Positions 10,051-17,850 of a DNA stretch of 64,000 nucleotides are shown piece after piece. The notes under the pieces are model-generated. The model was not told where the DNA came from. It searched no databases and saw only the letters and a list, made by a program, of their open reading frames with translations. The DNA comes from CAYFZO01 sp965223735 (GTDB taxonomy: Bacteria; Pseudomonadota; Gammaproteobacteria; Poriferisulfidales; Oxydemutatoraceae). Numbering within the stretch: position 1 is the stretch's first letter; each line of letters starts with the position of its first letter. The stretch is from NCBI GenBank assembly GCA_965223735.1, contig OZ245010.1, positions 1,364,001 to 1,428,000 of the forward strand, given 5' to 3'. The translations under genes and the position numbers were made by a program.

Positions 10051-10482
10051 ATGGAACCTGAAGAACAAAGCGCCGGCGGTGTCACCAAAAAGTTTCTTTA
10101 CGTGAACCGCAAAGTCCCCTACGGCACGATCTACGCACTTGAGTCGCTCGAGGTCGTGCTGATCGCCGCGGCGTTTGAGCAGGACGTGAGTCTCGCCTTT
10201 ATTGACGACGGCGTGTATCAATTGAAGAAAGGGCAGAACACCGAGGCGATCGGCATGAAGAACTTCTCGCCGACTTACAACGCGCTCGGCGACTACGACA
10301 TCAACAAGATCTACGTCGAGAAAGAGTCGCTCGAGGAACGCGGCCTCAGCGTGGAAGACCTTCTCGACCTCAAGTACGAGGACGAGGACGACGACTGGGC
10401 CGAGAAAAACTCGATCCGTGTTGTCAGCCGTGACGAGATGGCCGACGTCATGGACGGGCAAGACGTCGTCCTGAGCTTTTGA
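10051..10482 (+). CDS. dsrF: Sulfur transferase subunit DsrF
   Basis: A DsrE/TusC-like subunit of the DsrEFH complex. The fold signature is YGTIYALESLEVVLIAAAFE followed by VSLAFIDDGVYQL. It starts at ATG 10051 behind GGGAGGTACAGG. The protein (143 aa) is slightly long, with an acidic stretch LKYEDEDDDW. No reactive cysteine is seen, as expected for DsrF. Confidence 0.95.
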   Translation: MEPEEQSAGGVTKKFLYVNRKVPYGTIYALESLEVVLIAAAFEQDVSLAFIDDGVYQLKKGQNTEAIGMKNFSPTYNALGDYDINKIYVEKESLEERGLSVEDLLDLKYEDEDDDWAEKNSIRVVSRDEMADVMDGQDVVLSF

Positions 10483-10517
10483 GTGTTTGCACGGGTTATC
10501 CGCAGGGAGAAAACGTG

Positions 10518-10826
10518 ATGGCGATGCTGCACACGGTCAATAAGTCTCCGTTTGAGCGCAACACGCTGGGGTCGTGCCTGCGGCTTGCGAAAAAGGGCAG
10601 TTCGGTGCTGTTCATCGAGGACGGCGTACTCGCGGCGCTGGCCGACACCGCCCATTCCGAGCAGGTGAAGGCCGCCGCGGAGGATTTGAGGTTTTACGTG
10701 CTCGGTCCGGACTTGCAGGCGCGCGGTCTTGACGGAGCGAATATAATAGACAATATCGGGATTGTTGATTATGAGGGGTTTGTCGATCTCGTCGCCGCGC
10801 ACGAAAACGTGCAGGCGTGGCTGTAG
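10518..10826 (+). CDS. dsrH: Sulfur transferase subunit DsrH
   Basis: The third subunit of DsrEFH, TusB-like. The start chosen is ATG 10518 (MAMLHTVNKSPFERNTLGSC), which places the conserved cysteine at residue 20 as in characterised DsrH; an upstream open frame from 10479 adds unconserved residues. A GGGAGAAAACG ribosome binding site precedes it. Length is 102 residues. Confidence 0.95.
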   Translation: MAMLHTVNKSPFERNTLGSCLRLAKKGSSVLFIEDGVLAALADTAHSEQVKAAAEDLRFYVLGPDLQARGLDGANIIDNIGIVDYEGFVDLVAAHENVQAWL

Positions 10827-10870
10827 AGGCCCCGCAGCGTTATCAGGCAGTTTGTCTGGAGGTAAACAAC

Positions 10871-11203
10871 ATGGCATTAGAAATTGACGGCAAGAGTTAC
10901 GAAACCGACGAGGAGGGCTACCTCGCCAATTTGAGCGATTGGAAGCCTGAGTTGGCCGTTGCGATGGCAAAGGCGGACGACGCCGAACTCGGAGACAACC
11001 ACTGGGAAGTGATCAACTTCCTGCGTGAATATTACGAGGAGTACCAGATCGCGCCGGCGGTTCGTGTTCTGACCAAAGCAATCGGCAAGAGACTTGGCAA
11101 TGACAAAGGCAACAGCAAGTACTTGTACGAGTTGTTCCCTTATGGCCCCGCCAAGCAAGCGTGCAAGTACGCCGGTTTGCCGAAGCCGACAGGTTGCGTA
11201 TAA
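10871..11203 (+). CDS. dsrC: Sulfur carrier protein DsrC
   Basis: DsrC accepts sulfur from DsrEFH and delivers it to DsrAB; its oxidised form is handled by DsrMKJOP. The flexible C-terminal arm KQACKYAGLPKPTGCV has both conserved cysteines, the second penultimate, so it is a true DsrC, unlike the paralogue at 4463. The start at ATG 10871 is supported by TCTGGAGGTAAACAAC. 110 residues, normal length. Confidence 0.97.
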   Translation: MALEIDGKSYETDEEGYLANLSDWKPELAVAMAKADDAELGDNHWEVINFLREYYEEYQIAPAVRVLTKAIGKRLGNDKGNSKYLYELFPYGPAKQACKYAGLPKPTGCV

Positions 11204-11358
11204 AGGCGGTTGTGGCCGCGCCGCCCGTTGCAGACCGGGACGGGTTTATCGCCGTTGCCAATGCAGGGCGGATGCGGCTTTTGGAAACCCGCCCACCCCG
11301 GCGGTCGACCGGATGAACGTGAACCCCGCTCAACTGCGCGACTGATCACCACCACCTT

Positions 11359-11457
11359 ATGACTGCCCTGACCGCCCCGTCCATGTGTTGTTGCGCGACC
11401 GTCGCCATGCCTGTCGGCGCAACCGCGCGGAGAATGCGGGCCCGGCGGCGCAATTGA
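11359..11457 (+). pseudogene. Degenerate duplicate of the dsrM 5' end
   Basis: This 33-codon frame (MTALTAPSMCCCATVAMPVG...) aligns with the start of dsrM 109 bases downstream (MTTLTVAYALLFYAATAVLV). GTCGGCGC-ACCGCG and ATG-GG match at the nucleotide level, with one 3-bp indel. The leader just before each ATG is also similar (CTGATCACCACC versus TTGATCATCATC). It ends at a TGA 10 bases before the dsrM ATG. I read it as an old tandem duplication of the junction. Confidence 0.75.
11390..11423 (+). promoter_or_regulatory. Possible hairpin between dsrC and dsrM
   Basis: GTTGCGC and GCGCAAC form a 7-bp inverted repeat around a 20-base loop, with a further GAC/GTC pairing inside. It sits in the 264-base gap between dsrC and dsrM, inside the degenerate dsrM copy. 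It might reduce read-through from dsrC into dsrM, but no T-run follows, so it is not a classical terminator. Confidence 0.25.
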
Positions 11458-11467
11458 TCATCATCCC

Positions 11468-12211
11468 ATGACCACTCTGACCGTTGCCTATGCGTTGCTT
11501 TTTTACGCGGCCACCGCCGTGCTTGTCGGCGCGACCGCGTGGAAAATGTGGACCTACGCGCGCATCCCCGCGCCGCTGAAAATCCCGACCACGCCAGCGC
11601 CGACCACCCGCTCCGGTGTCGTCTTCAGGATGCTCAAGGAACTCGTGCTGTTTGAGAGCCTGTTCAAGTCAAACAAATGGATCTGGCTGTTCGGCTGGCT
11701 GTTTCACTTCGGTCTGCTGCTCGTGCTGTTGCGCCACCTGCGGTATTTCACCGAGCCGGTGTGGTTCTGGGTCGGCTGGATCCAGCCGCTCGGCAAGTAC
11801 GCGTCGCTGCTGATGGTCGTCGGTCTCGTCGGCCTGTGGTTGCGGCGGGTGGTGGTCGATCGCGTGCGCTATATTTCCTCGCCGTCGGATCACCTGATGT
11901 TGCTGCTGTTGATCGCCATCACGGCGACCGGTATGTTGATGACGTTCGTCTCCAAGGTGGATATCGTTTCGATGAAGGCGTTTTTTCTGGGACTGATGTA
12001 TTTCAACTGGCACCCGTTGCCCGCCGACGGCCTGATCATCGCGCATATCACGCTGGTCATGATGCTGATGATTGTCTTTCCGTTCAGCAAGTTGCTGCAC
12101 GCGCCGGGCGTGTTCTTCAGCCCGACGCGCAACCAGGCTGATAACCCGCGCGAGCGCCGCCACGTCGCCGCGTGGGCACTGAAACTCGAAACCGACAAGA
12201 CGGGGTCCTGA
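11468..12211 (+). CDS. dsrM: DsrM, membrane cytochrome b subunit of DsrMKJOP
   Basis: A NarI-like integral membrane dihaem cytochrome b that links DsrK to the quinone pool. The 247-residue sequence has several hydrophobic helices (YALLFYAATAVLVGATAW, WLFGWLFHFGLLLVLLRHL, LMVVGLVGLWL, MLLLLIAITATGMLMTFV) with histidines placed in membrane segments as haem ligands. It begins at ATG 11468 after the degenerate duplicate of its own 5' end and is 4 bases from dsrK. Confidence 0.94.
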   Translation: MTTLTVAYALLFYAATAVLVGATAWKMWTYARIPAPLKIPTTPAPTTRSGVVFRMLKELVLFESLFKSNKWIWLFGWLFHFGLLLVLLRHLRYFTEPVWFWVGWIQPLGKYASLLMVVGLVGLWLRRVVVDRVRYISSPSDHLMLLLLIAITATGMLMTFVSKVDIVSMKAFFLGLMYFNWHPLPADGLIIAHITLVMMLMIVFPFSKLLHAPGVFFSPTRNQADNPRERRHVAAWALKLETDKTGS

Positions 12212-12215
12212 CCTG

Positions 12216-13778
12216 ATGGCAGAGGAAGAGACATTTGAAACGCCGGCGATCCGCGAAGACCGCGCGATCCCGAAGTTGCACGAAGGCACGATGGCGCACG
12301 CTGGTCCGTACGTCGCCAAACCGGAAATGCAAAAGCCGCTCGGCTTTCCGGGTGAGTTGGCCGAAGGCTGGGAAGACCGTGCCGTTGCCAAGATGGGCGA
12401 GTTGACCGGCAAGTACCGTTCGTTGCAGGTGTTTCTTGATTCCTGTGTCAAGTGCGGCGCCTGCACCGACAAGTGCCATTACTACTTGGGCACGACCGAC
12501 CCCAAGAACATGCCGGTTGCGCGTCAGGACCTGTTCCGCAAAGTCTATCGCCGTTACTACACGCTCGCCGGCAAGTACTTTCCGAAACTGGTTGGCGCCT
12601 GCGACATGAGCAAGGAAGTGCTCGACGACTGGTGGAATTATTTTCACCAATGCTCGCAATGCCGTCGCTGTTCGGTGTACTGCCCCTACGGCATCGACAC
12701 CGCCGAGATCTCGATGGCCGCGCGCGAAATCATGGACAGCGTCGGCAAGGGACAGAAATACTGCAACGAGATCATCGGCAAGGTGCACACGATCGGCAAC
12801 AACCTCGGCCTCCCCGAGCCGGCGTTGCACGATACGCTTGAGGGGCTGGAGGGGGAAGTGTTTGAGGACACCGGCGTAAAAGTGCGTTTCCCGCTCGACG
12901 AGAAGGGCGTCGAAGTATTGCTGGTGACACCGTCGGCGGATTTCTTCGCCGAACCGCACGTGAGTGGGCTGATCGGCTACGCCAAAGTGTTTCATCAGGC
13001 GGGCATTTCGTGGACCGTCAGTTCAAGCGCGAGCGAGGCGGCGAACTTCGGCATGTTCATCGGCAGTTATGAGAACATGCGCAAACTCGCGTTGCGGATC
13101 CGCGAAGCCGCGATCAATCTCGGCGTCAGGCGCATCGTGTTCGGCGAATGCGGGCACGCATGGCGCGTTGCGTACAGCTTTCTGAACACGCTCGCCGGGC
13201 CGTTTGATTTTCTCGACCCCGACTACCCGGTGCCGCAGCACATCTGCGAAGTGACCCACGGCCTGATCGAGGCGGGCAAGCTGACCCTCGACCCGTCGCA
13301 GAACGATCACATGATACTGACTTACCACGACTCGTGCAACGTCGCGCGCGCTTCGCGCATGGGCGACACGCCGGGCGGGCAGTTCACGATCCCGCGCGAC
13401 ATCATCCGCACCGCCTGCAATAACTTCTACGACATGTCGGCGGAGACGATCAAGGAGGGGACTTATTGTTGCGGCGGCGGCGGCGGCCTGCTGACCGACG
13501 ACCTGATCGAGTTGCGCGTCAAGGGTGCGTTGCCGCGCATGGAAGCACTGAAGGAAGTTGTCGAGGATTACGGTGTGACGCACATGGCCGCGATCTGCGC
13601 GATCTGCAAAAGCCAGTTTGCCAAGGTGCTGCCGTATTACGGTTTCACGATGGACCAGATCGTGAGCGTGCACCAGTTGGTCAGCGAAGCGATCGTGCTT
13701 GAACCGGAAGCCGACGCCGGTACCGCGGATAACGGCGATCAGGACGAGGGGAAAGCCCGCGACGTGCAGGCCGCCTGA
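12216..13778 (+). CDS. dsrK: DsrK, HdrD-like iron-sulfur subunit of DsrMKJOP
   Basis: The cytoplasmic subunit thought to act on DsrC disulfide or trisulfide. It contains two ferredoxin motifs (CVKCGACTDKCHYY and CSQCRRCSVYCPYG) and cysteine-rich CCG-type segments of heterodisulfide reductase (VFGECGHAWR, YHDSCNVARASR, YCCGGGGGLL, AICAICKSQF). The length is 520 residues. A 259-base gap follows before dsrL, the largest within the operon apart from that before dsrM. Confidence 0.96.
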   Translation: MAEEETFETPAIREDRAIPKLHEGTMAHAGPYVAKPEMQKPLGFPGELAEGWEDRAVAKMGELTGKYRSLQVFLDSCVKCGACTDKCHYYLGTTDPKNMPVARQDLFRKVYRRYYTLAGKYFPKLVGACDMSKEVLDDWWNYFHQCSQCRRCSVYCPYGIDTAEISMAAREIMDSVGKGQKYCNEIIGKVHTIGNNLGLPEPALHDTLEGLEGEVFEDTGVKVRFPLDEKGVEVLLVTPSADFFAEPHVSGLIGYAKVFHQAGISWTVSSSASEAANFGMFIGSYENMRKLALRIREAAINLGVRRIVFGECGHAWRVAYSFLNTLAGPFDFLDPDYPVPQHICEVTHGLIEAGKLTLDPSQNDHMILTYHDSCNVARASRMGDTPGGQFTIPRDIIRTACNNFYDMSAETIKEGTYCCGGGGGLLTDDLIELRVKGALPRMEALKEVVEDYGVTHMAAICAICKSQFAKVLPYYGFTMDQIVSVHQLVSEAIVLEPEADAGTADNGDQDEGKARDVQAA

Positions 13779-14037
13779 GTCATGCTGATCCATATCTGCA
13801 CCGCCCCCGGAAGCCTTCGACACACAGACCGCACGGCGCATACGGCGCGCGAGGACGCCGACATACAGGCATATATATAAAAGGGCATATTCGGTTCCGT
13901 CCGGCGTTCCCCTAGAATAAATCAGGCAAATAAAACGAGAACAATCCTCCAAAGCAGGATCGGGAAAAACCGCCTTTGACACCGCGTTTATCGGCAACCC
14001 AAAACAGGACTGAAATGAAATCAGGAAGAACCACACG

Positions 14038-16041
14038 ATGAGCACACAGGAGGCACAAGGCGCGCCCGCAGAGCAACCCGCCCAACAGCCCGCCGAGCAG
14101 AAACTGACTTTCCGGCGCTTTCAGGACGGCGTCCATAAATGGAACAGCCTCGCCGAAAACATCTTCGCCGCTGATCATTCGCACAAATGTCCGACGTACG
14201 TGCACCGTACGCCGCCGTGTCAGGGGAGTTGCCCGTCGGGCGAGGACATTCGCGGCTGGTTGCAGATCGTGCGCGGCATTGAAAAGCCGCCCGAAGAAGT
14301 GAGCATGCCAGAATACGCGTTCCAGCGCTCCACTGCCGCCAACCCGTTTCCGTCAATGATGGGGCGCGTGTGCCCCGCTCCCTGCCAGCAAGGCTGCAAC
14401 CGCAATCACGTTGAAGACTTTGTCGGCATCAACGCGGTCGAGCAGTACATCGGCGACGCCGCGATCAAGGAAGGCTTCAAACTCGGTTGCGACGCGGAAC
14501 TGGGGGACAAGAAAGTGGCGATCATCGGCGGCGGCCCCGCCGGCCTGTCTGCGGCGTATCACCTGCGGCGCAAGGGCTACGCCAGCACGATATTCGACGA
14601 ACACAAAGAACTCGGCGGCATGATGCGTTACGGCATCCCGGGCTACCGCACGCCGCGCAAACTGCTCGACCACGAGATCCGGAGGATCTTTGACCTCGGC
14701 GGCATCGACACGCGGATGTCCACCCGCGTCGGCCGCGACGTGAAAGTTGAGGATATTGAAAAAGAATTCGACGCGATCCTATGGTGCGTCGGTTGTCAGA
14801 CCGGACGCGCGTTGCCGGTGCCCGGCGGCGATGCGCCCAACTGTGTCTCCGGCGTGAAGTTTCTTGAGGCCTTTAACGAAGGCCGCCTGCAGGTCACCGC
14901 AGACCGCATTATCTGTGTCGGTGGCGGCGACACCTCGATCGATGTCGTATCGGTTGCGCGGCGCCTCGGCAAAGTCAAGAAAATGGGTGAGAAGGAACGC
15001 CCCGAATACGTGATCGGTGGTTACGTCGCGCACGACGCGGCGGTCGCCGCCGCGCGCGAAGGCGCCGAAGTGACGTTGACCTCGTTGTTTGAGCGCAAGG
15101 AGATGACCGCGAGCGATCAGGAAGTCGAGGACGCGCTGAAGGAAGGTGTGACCGTGAAGGACGGCGTGATGCCGGTGGAAGTTTGCCTCGCCGACGATGG
15201 TCGCGCGTACGCGCTGAAGATGGCGAAGTGCCAATTCGAGGACAACAAGCCGGTGCCGGTTGAAGGCAGCGAGTTTGAAATCCCCTGCGATCTGATCGTC
15301 GCCGCGATCGGGCAGGGCGGCGACCTTGAAGGCCTCAAGGAGTTCGACAACGGGCGCGGCCTGATGGACGTGGATAAACTTTACGCGCTGCCCGGCAAGC
15401 CCGGCCATTTTGCCGCCGGCGACATCATCCGCCCGCATCTGCTGACCACCGCGATCGGGCAGGCTTCGGTCGCGGCGGACACCATAGACGGTTATCTGTG
15501 CGGACTCGAACCGGGCAAGCGGCCGAAGGTCGATGTGCATCACTTCAACCTGCTCGATAAACTCAAGGAAGCTGAACTCGACCCGGAAACATTTTCCCCG
15601 GACGCGGCGGAAGCCGCGGCCGATCTGCGCGGCACCGACGAAGCCGCTTACTCGATACACAATTATGAAGACCGGTCGCCGCAGGAAATCGTCGCCCACG
15701 ACCACCTGTTCCTTGCGCACTTTCCCTACACGCCGCGCATTCGCCGCGCCGAGTGCGGGCCCGATGAAGAAGGCGTGCTCGGCCACTTTGAAGAGCGCGT
15801 CGTCGGTCTGACCGAAGAGCAGGCGATCGCGGAAGCCGGGCGCTGCATGAGTTGCGGAATGTGCTTTGAGTGCGACAACTGTGTCGTGTTCTGTCCGCAG
15901 GACGCGGTTTACCGGGTGGACAAGGCCAAACAAACGCTCGGGCGCTATGTCGATACGTACTACGACAAGTGCATCGGCTGCCACATCTGTGCCGACGTGT
16001 GCCCGACCGGCTATATTGATATGGCGCTGGGCGATCACTGA
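14038..16041 (+). CDS. dsrL: DsrL, NAD(P)H:acceptor oxidoreductase of the Dsr system
   Basis: A GltD-like iron-sulfur flavoprotein that exchanges electrons between DsrAB and NAD(P)(H); it is typical of sulfur oxidisers. N-terminal cluster cysteines are in PPCQGSCPSGEDIRGW and VCPAPCQQGCNR. The FAD site is VAIIGGGPAGLSAAY and the second nucleotide site IICVGGGDTSID. A C-terminal ferredoxin domain carries CMSCGMCFECDNCVVFCP and CIGCHICADVCPTG. It starts at ATG 14038 behind AGGAAGAACCACACG. The gap 13779-14037 holds an AT-rich stretch (CATATATATAAAAGG) that could be a promoter. Confidence 0.96.
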   Translation: MSTQEAQGAPAEQPAQQPAEQKLTFRRFQDGVHKWNSLAENIFAADHSHKCPTYVHRTPPCQGSCPSGEDIRGWLQIVRGIEKPPEEVSMPEYAFQRSTAANPFPSMMGRVCPAPCQQGCNRNHVEDFVGINAVEQYIGDAAIKEGFKLGCDAELGDKKVAIIGGGPAGLSAAYHLRRKGYASTIFDEHKELGGMMRYGIPGYRTPRKLLDHEIRRIFDLGGIDTRMSTRVGRDVKVEDIEKEFDAILWCVGCQTGRALPVPGGDAPNCVSGVKFLEAFNEGRLQVTADRIICVGGGDTSIDVVSVARRLGKVKKMGEKERPEYVIGGYVAHDAAVAAAREGAEVTLTSLFERKEMTASDQEVEDALKEGVTVKDGVMPVEVCLADDGRAYALKMAKCQFEDNKPVPVEGSEFEIPCDLIVAAIGQGGDLEGLKEFDNGRGLMDVDKLYALPGKPGHFAAGDIIRPHLLTTAIGQASVAADTIDGYLCGLEPGKRPKVDVHHFNLLDKLKEAELDPETFSPDAAEAAADLRGTDEAAYSIHNYEDRSPQEIVAHDHLFLAHFPYTPRIRRAECGPDEEGVLGHFEERVVGLTEEQAIAEAGRCMSCGMCFECDNCVVFCPQDAVYRVDKAKQTLGRYVDTYYDKCIGCHICADVCPTGYIDMALGDH

Positions 16042-16058
16042 GAACCCGGCGCGCAGTC

Positions 16059-16571
16059 ATGCGTTCCCCGATGACATCCTTGACGGTCCTCGCCGTGACG
16101 CTCGTTGCTGCGGGCGCCGCCGCGCTGATCGCAGTGCCTCTGATCGCGCAGGTGCAGGCCGATACCAGCCTGCTGCCCGGCATCCCCGCCGCCAAAGGCG
16201 AGCAGTGCGTCGAGCCGACCGACGTCATGCGCCGGCGCCACATGCAATTCATTCTGCACCAGCGCGACCGTACCGTGCACGAAGGCATCCGCACCGAGAA
16301 GCACCGTTTTGTGAATTGCATCAACTGCCACGTGCAGGCGCGTGCCGACGGCAGCTACCCGCGCCAAACCGACGCCGACCATTTCTGCGAAAGTTGCCAC
16401 CGTTTCAGCAGCGTGAACATGGACTGTTTTCAATGCCACGCCGACCGGCCGGTGGAGGCCTACGGCGACGCCGGCGACTTGGTGCGGCACGCCTCGCCTG
16501 GTGAGACGTCTGCTAAAGTGCCGAGGAAAGCGCCTGATAAAGTGCCGGGTAAGGCGCCGGATAAAAGATGA
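16059..16571 (+). CDS. dsrJ: DsrJ, periplasmic trihaem cytochrome c
   Basis: DsrJ has an N-terminal membrane anchor or uncleaved signal (VLAVTLVAAGAAALIAVPL) and three CxxCH haem sites (CINCH, CESCH, CFQCH), as expected for the trihaem subunit of DsrMKJOP. The C-terminus carries a lysine/proline repeat of 8 residues (KVPRKAPD then KVPGKAPD), produced by a 24-bp tandem repeat just before the stop. The stop TGA overlaps the ATG of the partial dsrO copy at 16568. Confidence 0.94.
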   Translation: MRSPMTSLTVLAVTLVAAGAAALIAVPLIAQVQADTSLLPGIPAAKGEQCVEPTDVMRRRHMQFILHQRDRTVHEGIRTEKHRFVNCINCHVQARADGSYPRQTDADHFCESCHRFSSVNMDCFQCHADRPVEAYGDAGDLVRHASPGETSAKVPRKAPDKVPGKAPDKR

Positions 16572-16693
16572 CCGACGACGTTAAAAGCACCGCCCGCCGC
16601 GATTGCCGGCCTCACGATCGCGCCCGGCGTGTTGCTGTATTCTGTCAGCTAACGCCTGGATACGGTCGCGCCCGCCCGCCTGATTTAATGTGA
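16568..16693 (+). pseudogene. Partial duplicate of the dsrO 5' end
   Basis: The frame begins ATGACCGACGACGTTAAAAG exactly as dsrO does 146 bases downstream, and the leader also matches (GCCGGATAAAAGATG versus GCCGGGTAAACAATG). Compared with dsrO it lacks a segment of about 24 bases coding the FFKSSAAV part of the twin-arginine signal, and then drifts out of frame to a stop at 16691. It cannot make a working DsrO. Confidence 0.85.
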
Positions 16694-16713
16694 TACTTTT
16701 TGCCGGGTAAACA

Positions 16714-17475
16714 ATGACCGACGACGTTAAAAGCACCGCCCGCCGCGATTTCTTCAAAAGCTCCGCCGCGGTTGCCGGCCTCGCGGTCGCGCCCGGCGTG
16801 CTGCTGTATTCCGTCGGCAACGCCCAGACACCATCGCGCGCCCGTCCGCTCGACGAGCCTGTCACCGGCGAGGTGCGCTGGGGTATGCTGGTGGATACCA
16901 ACCAGTGCGCCGACGGTTGCACCGCCTGTGTGACCGCCTGCAACGAAGAGCACGGCCTGACCGGCCACGACCGCCCTGCGACCGACGCCCAGTGGATCCG
17001 CAAGATCACGATCCGCGACAAGACGACGAACCACAAGAAGTCCTTCCCGGTCATGTGCCAGCACTGCGAGACCCCGCCGTGTGTCGATGTGTGCCCGACC
17101 GGCGCCTCGTTCCGCCGCGCCGACGGCATCGTGCTGGTCGATAAGCACACCTGCATCGGCTGCCGCTACTGCATGATGGCCTGCCCCTACAAAGCCCGGT
17201 CGTTCATCCACGAGGCGGTCGCCGAACCCCTGCCGCACGCCCCGCGCGGCAAAGGCACGGTCGAGAGTTGCACCCTGTGTGTGCACAAGGTGGATCGCGG
17301 TGACGGCACCACCGCCTGCGCCGAGGCCTGCGAAAAAGAAGGTCACCGCGCGCTGGTTTTCGGCGACCTCAACAACCCTTACAGCGAGATCTCGAAGCGC
17401 CTTGCCAAATACGGCGGCGCGCAGATCCGTGCCGACCTCGGCCTCAACACCGGCGTGCGCTACCAGGGGATCTGA
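16714..17475 (+). CDS. dsrO: DsrO, periplasmic iron-sulfur subunit of DsrMKJOP
   Basis: A Tat-exported ferredoxin-like protein (signal TARRDFFKSSAAVAGLAVAP) of 253 residues with four [4Fe-4S] binding sites: CADGCTACVTACNEEHG, CQHCETPPCVDVCPTG, CIGCRYCMMACPYKA and the CTLCVHKV...CAEAC pair. It passes electrons between DsrJ and DsrP on the periplasmic side. The last 23 codons are repeated twice downstream in the dsrO-dsrP junction repeat. Confidence 0.96.
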   Translation: MTDDVKSTARRDFFKSSAAVAGLAVAPGVLLYSVGNAQTPSRARPLDEPVTGEVRWGMLVDTNQCADGCTACVTACNEEHGLTGHDRPATDAQWIRKITIRDKTTNHKKSFPVMCQHCETPPCVDVCPTGASFRRADGIVLVDKHTCIGCRYCMMACPYKARSFIHEAVAEPLPHAPRGKGTVESCTLCVHKVDRGDGTTACAEACEKEGHRALVFGDLNNPYSEISKRLAKYGGAQIRADLGLNTGVRYQGI

Positions 17476-17480
17476 CGCAG

Positions 17481-17660
17481 ATGAAGCCCATCCGCCACCT
17501 GTCGCTCAGCGCCGACACCGTCGGCCGCTATTCAACTCTCGGCCTGACTCTCGGTCTGTTCACCGTGTTTGCTGGCATCAACAACCTCGCTGAGTACGGC
17601 GGCGCGCAGATCCGTGCCGACCTCGGCCTCAACACCGGCGTGCGCTACCAGGGGATCTGA
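17481..17660 (+). CDS. Chimeric small ORF: DsrP-like N-terminus fused to the DsrO C-terminus (copy 1)
   Basis: An intact 59-codon frame reads MKPIRHLSLSADTVGR, one hydrophobic stretch (LGLTLGLFTVFAGINNLA), and then in frame the last 20 or so residues of DsrO (YGGAQIRADLGLNTGVRYQG). It has the same start context as dsrP and stops 5 bases before the next copy. If translated it would be a one-helix membrane peptide; more simply it is a by-product of tandem duplication. Confidence 0.5.
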   Translation: MKPIRHLSLSADTVGRYSTLGLTLGLFTVFAGINNLAEYGGAQIRADLGLNTGVRYQGI

Positions 17661-17665
17661 CGCAG

Positions 17666-17833
17666 ATGAAGCCCATCCGCCACCTGTCGCTCAGCGTCGA
17701 CACCGCCGGCCGCTATTCAACTCTCGGCCTGACTCTCGGTCTGTTCACCGTGTTTGCTGGCATCAACAACCTCGCTGAGTACGGCGGTGCGCAGATCCGT
17801 GCCGACCTCGGCCTCAACACCGGCGTGCGCTAG
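17666..17833 (+). CDS. Chimeric small ORF: DsrP-like N-terminus fused to the DsrO C-terminus (copy 2)
   Basis: Second unit of the 185-bp repeat, differing from copy 1 by a few bases. It reads MKPIRHLSLSVDTAGRYST, the same hydrophobic stretch, and the DsrO tail, but ends four codons earlier because TAC became TAG at 17831. It lies directly upstream of intact dsrP. Confidence 0.45.
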   Translation: MKPIRHLSLSVDTAGRYSTLGLTLGLFTVFAGINNLAEYGGAQIRADLGLNTGVR

Positions 17834-17850
17834 CAGGGGATCTGACGCAG

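Noticed and set aside
13779..14037. A possible duplicate of the dsrL leader (AAATCAGG repeated)
   Set aside because: The match is about 8 bases and does not extend into coding sequence.
14779..16038. A 419-codon minus-strand frame opposite dsrL
   Set aside because: Antisense to an intact gene with clear motifs; composition is that of a shadow frame.
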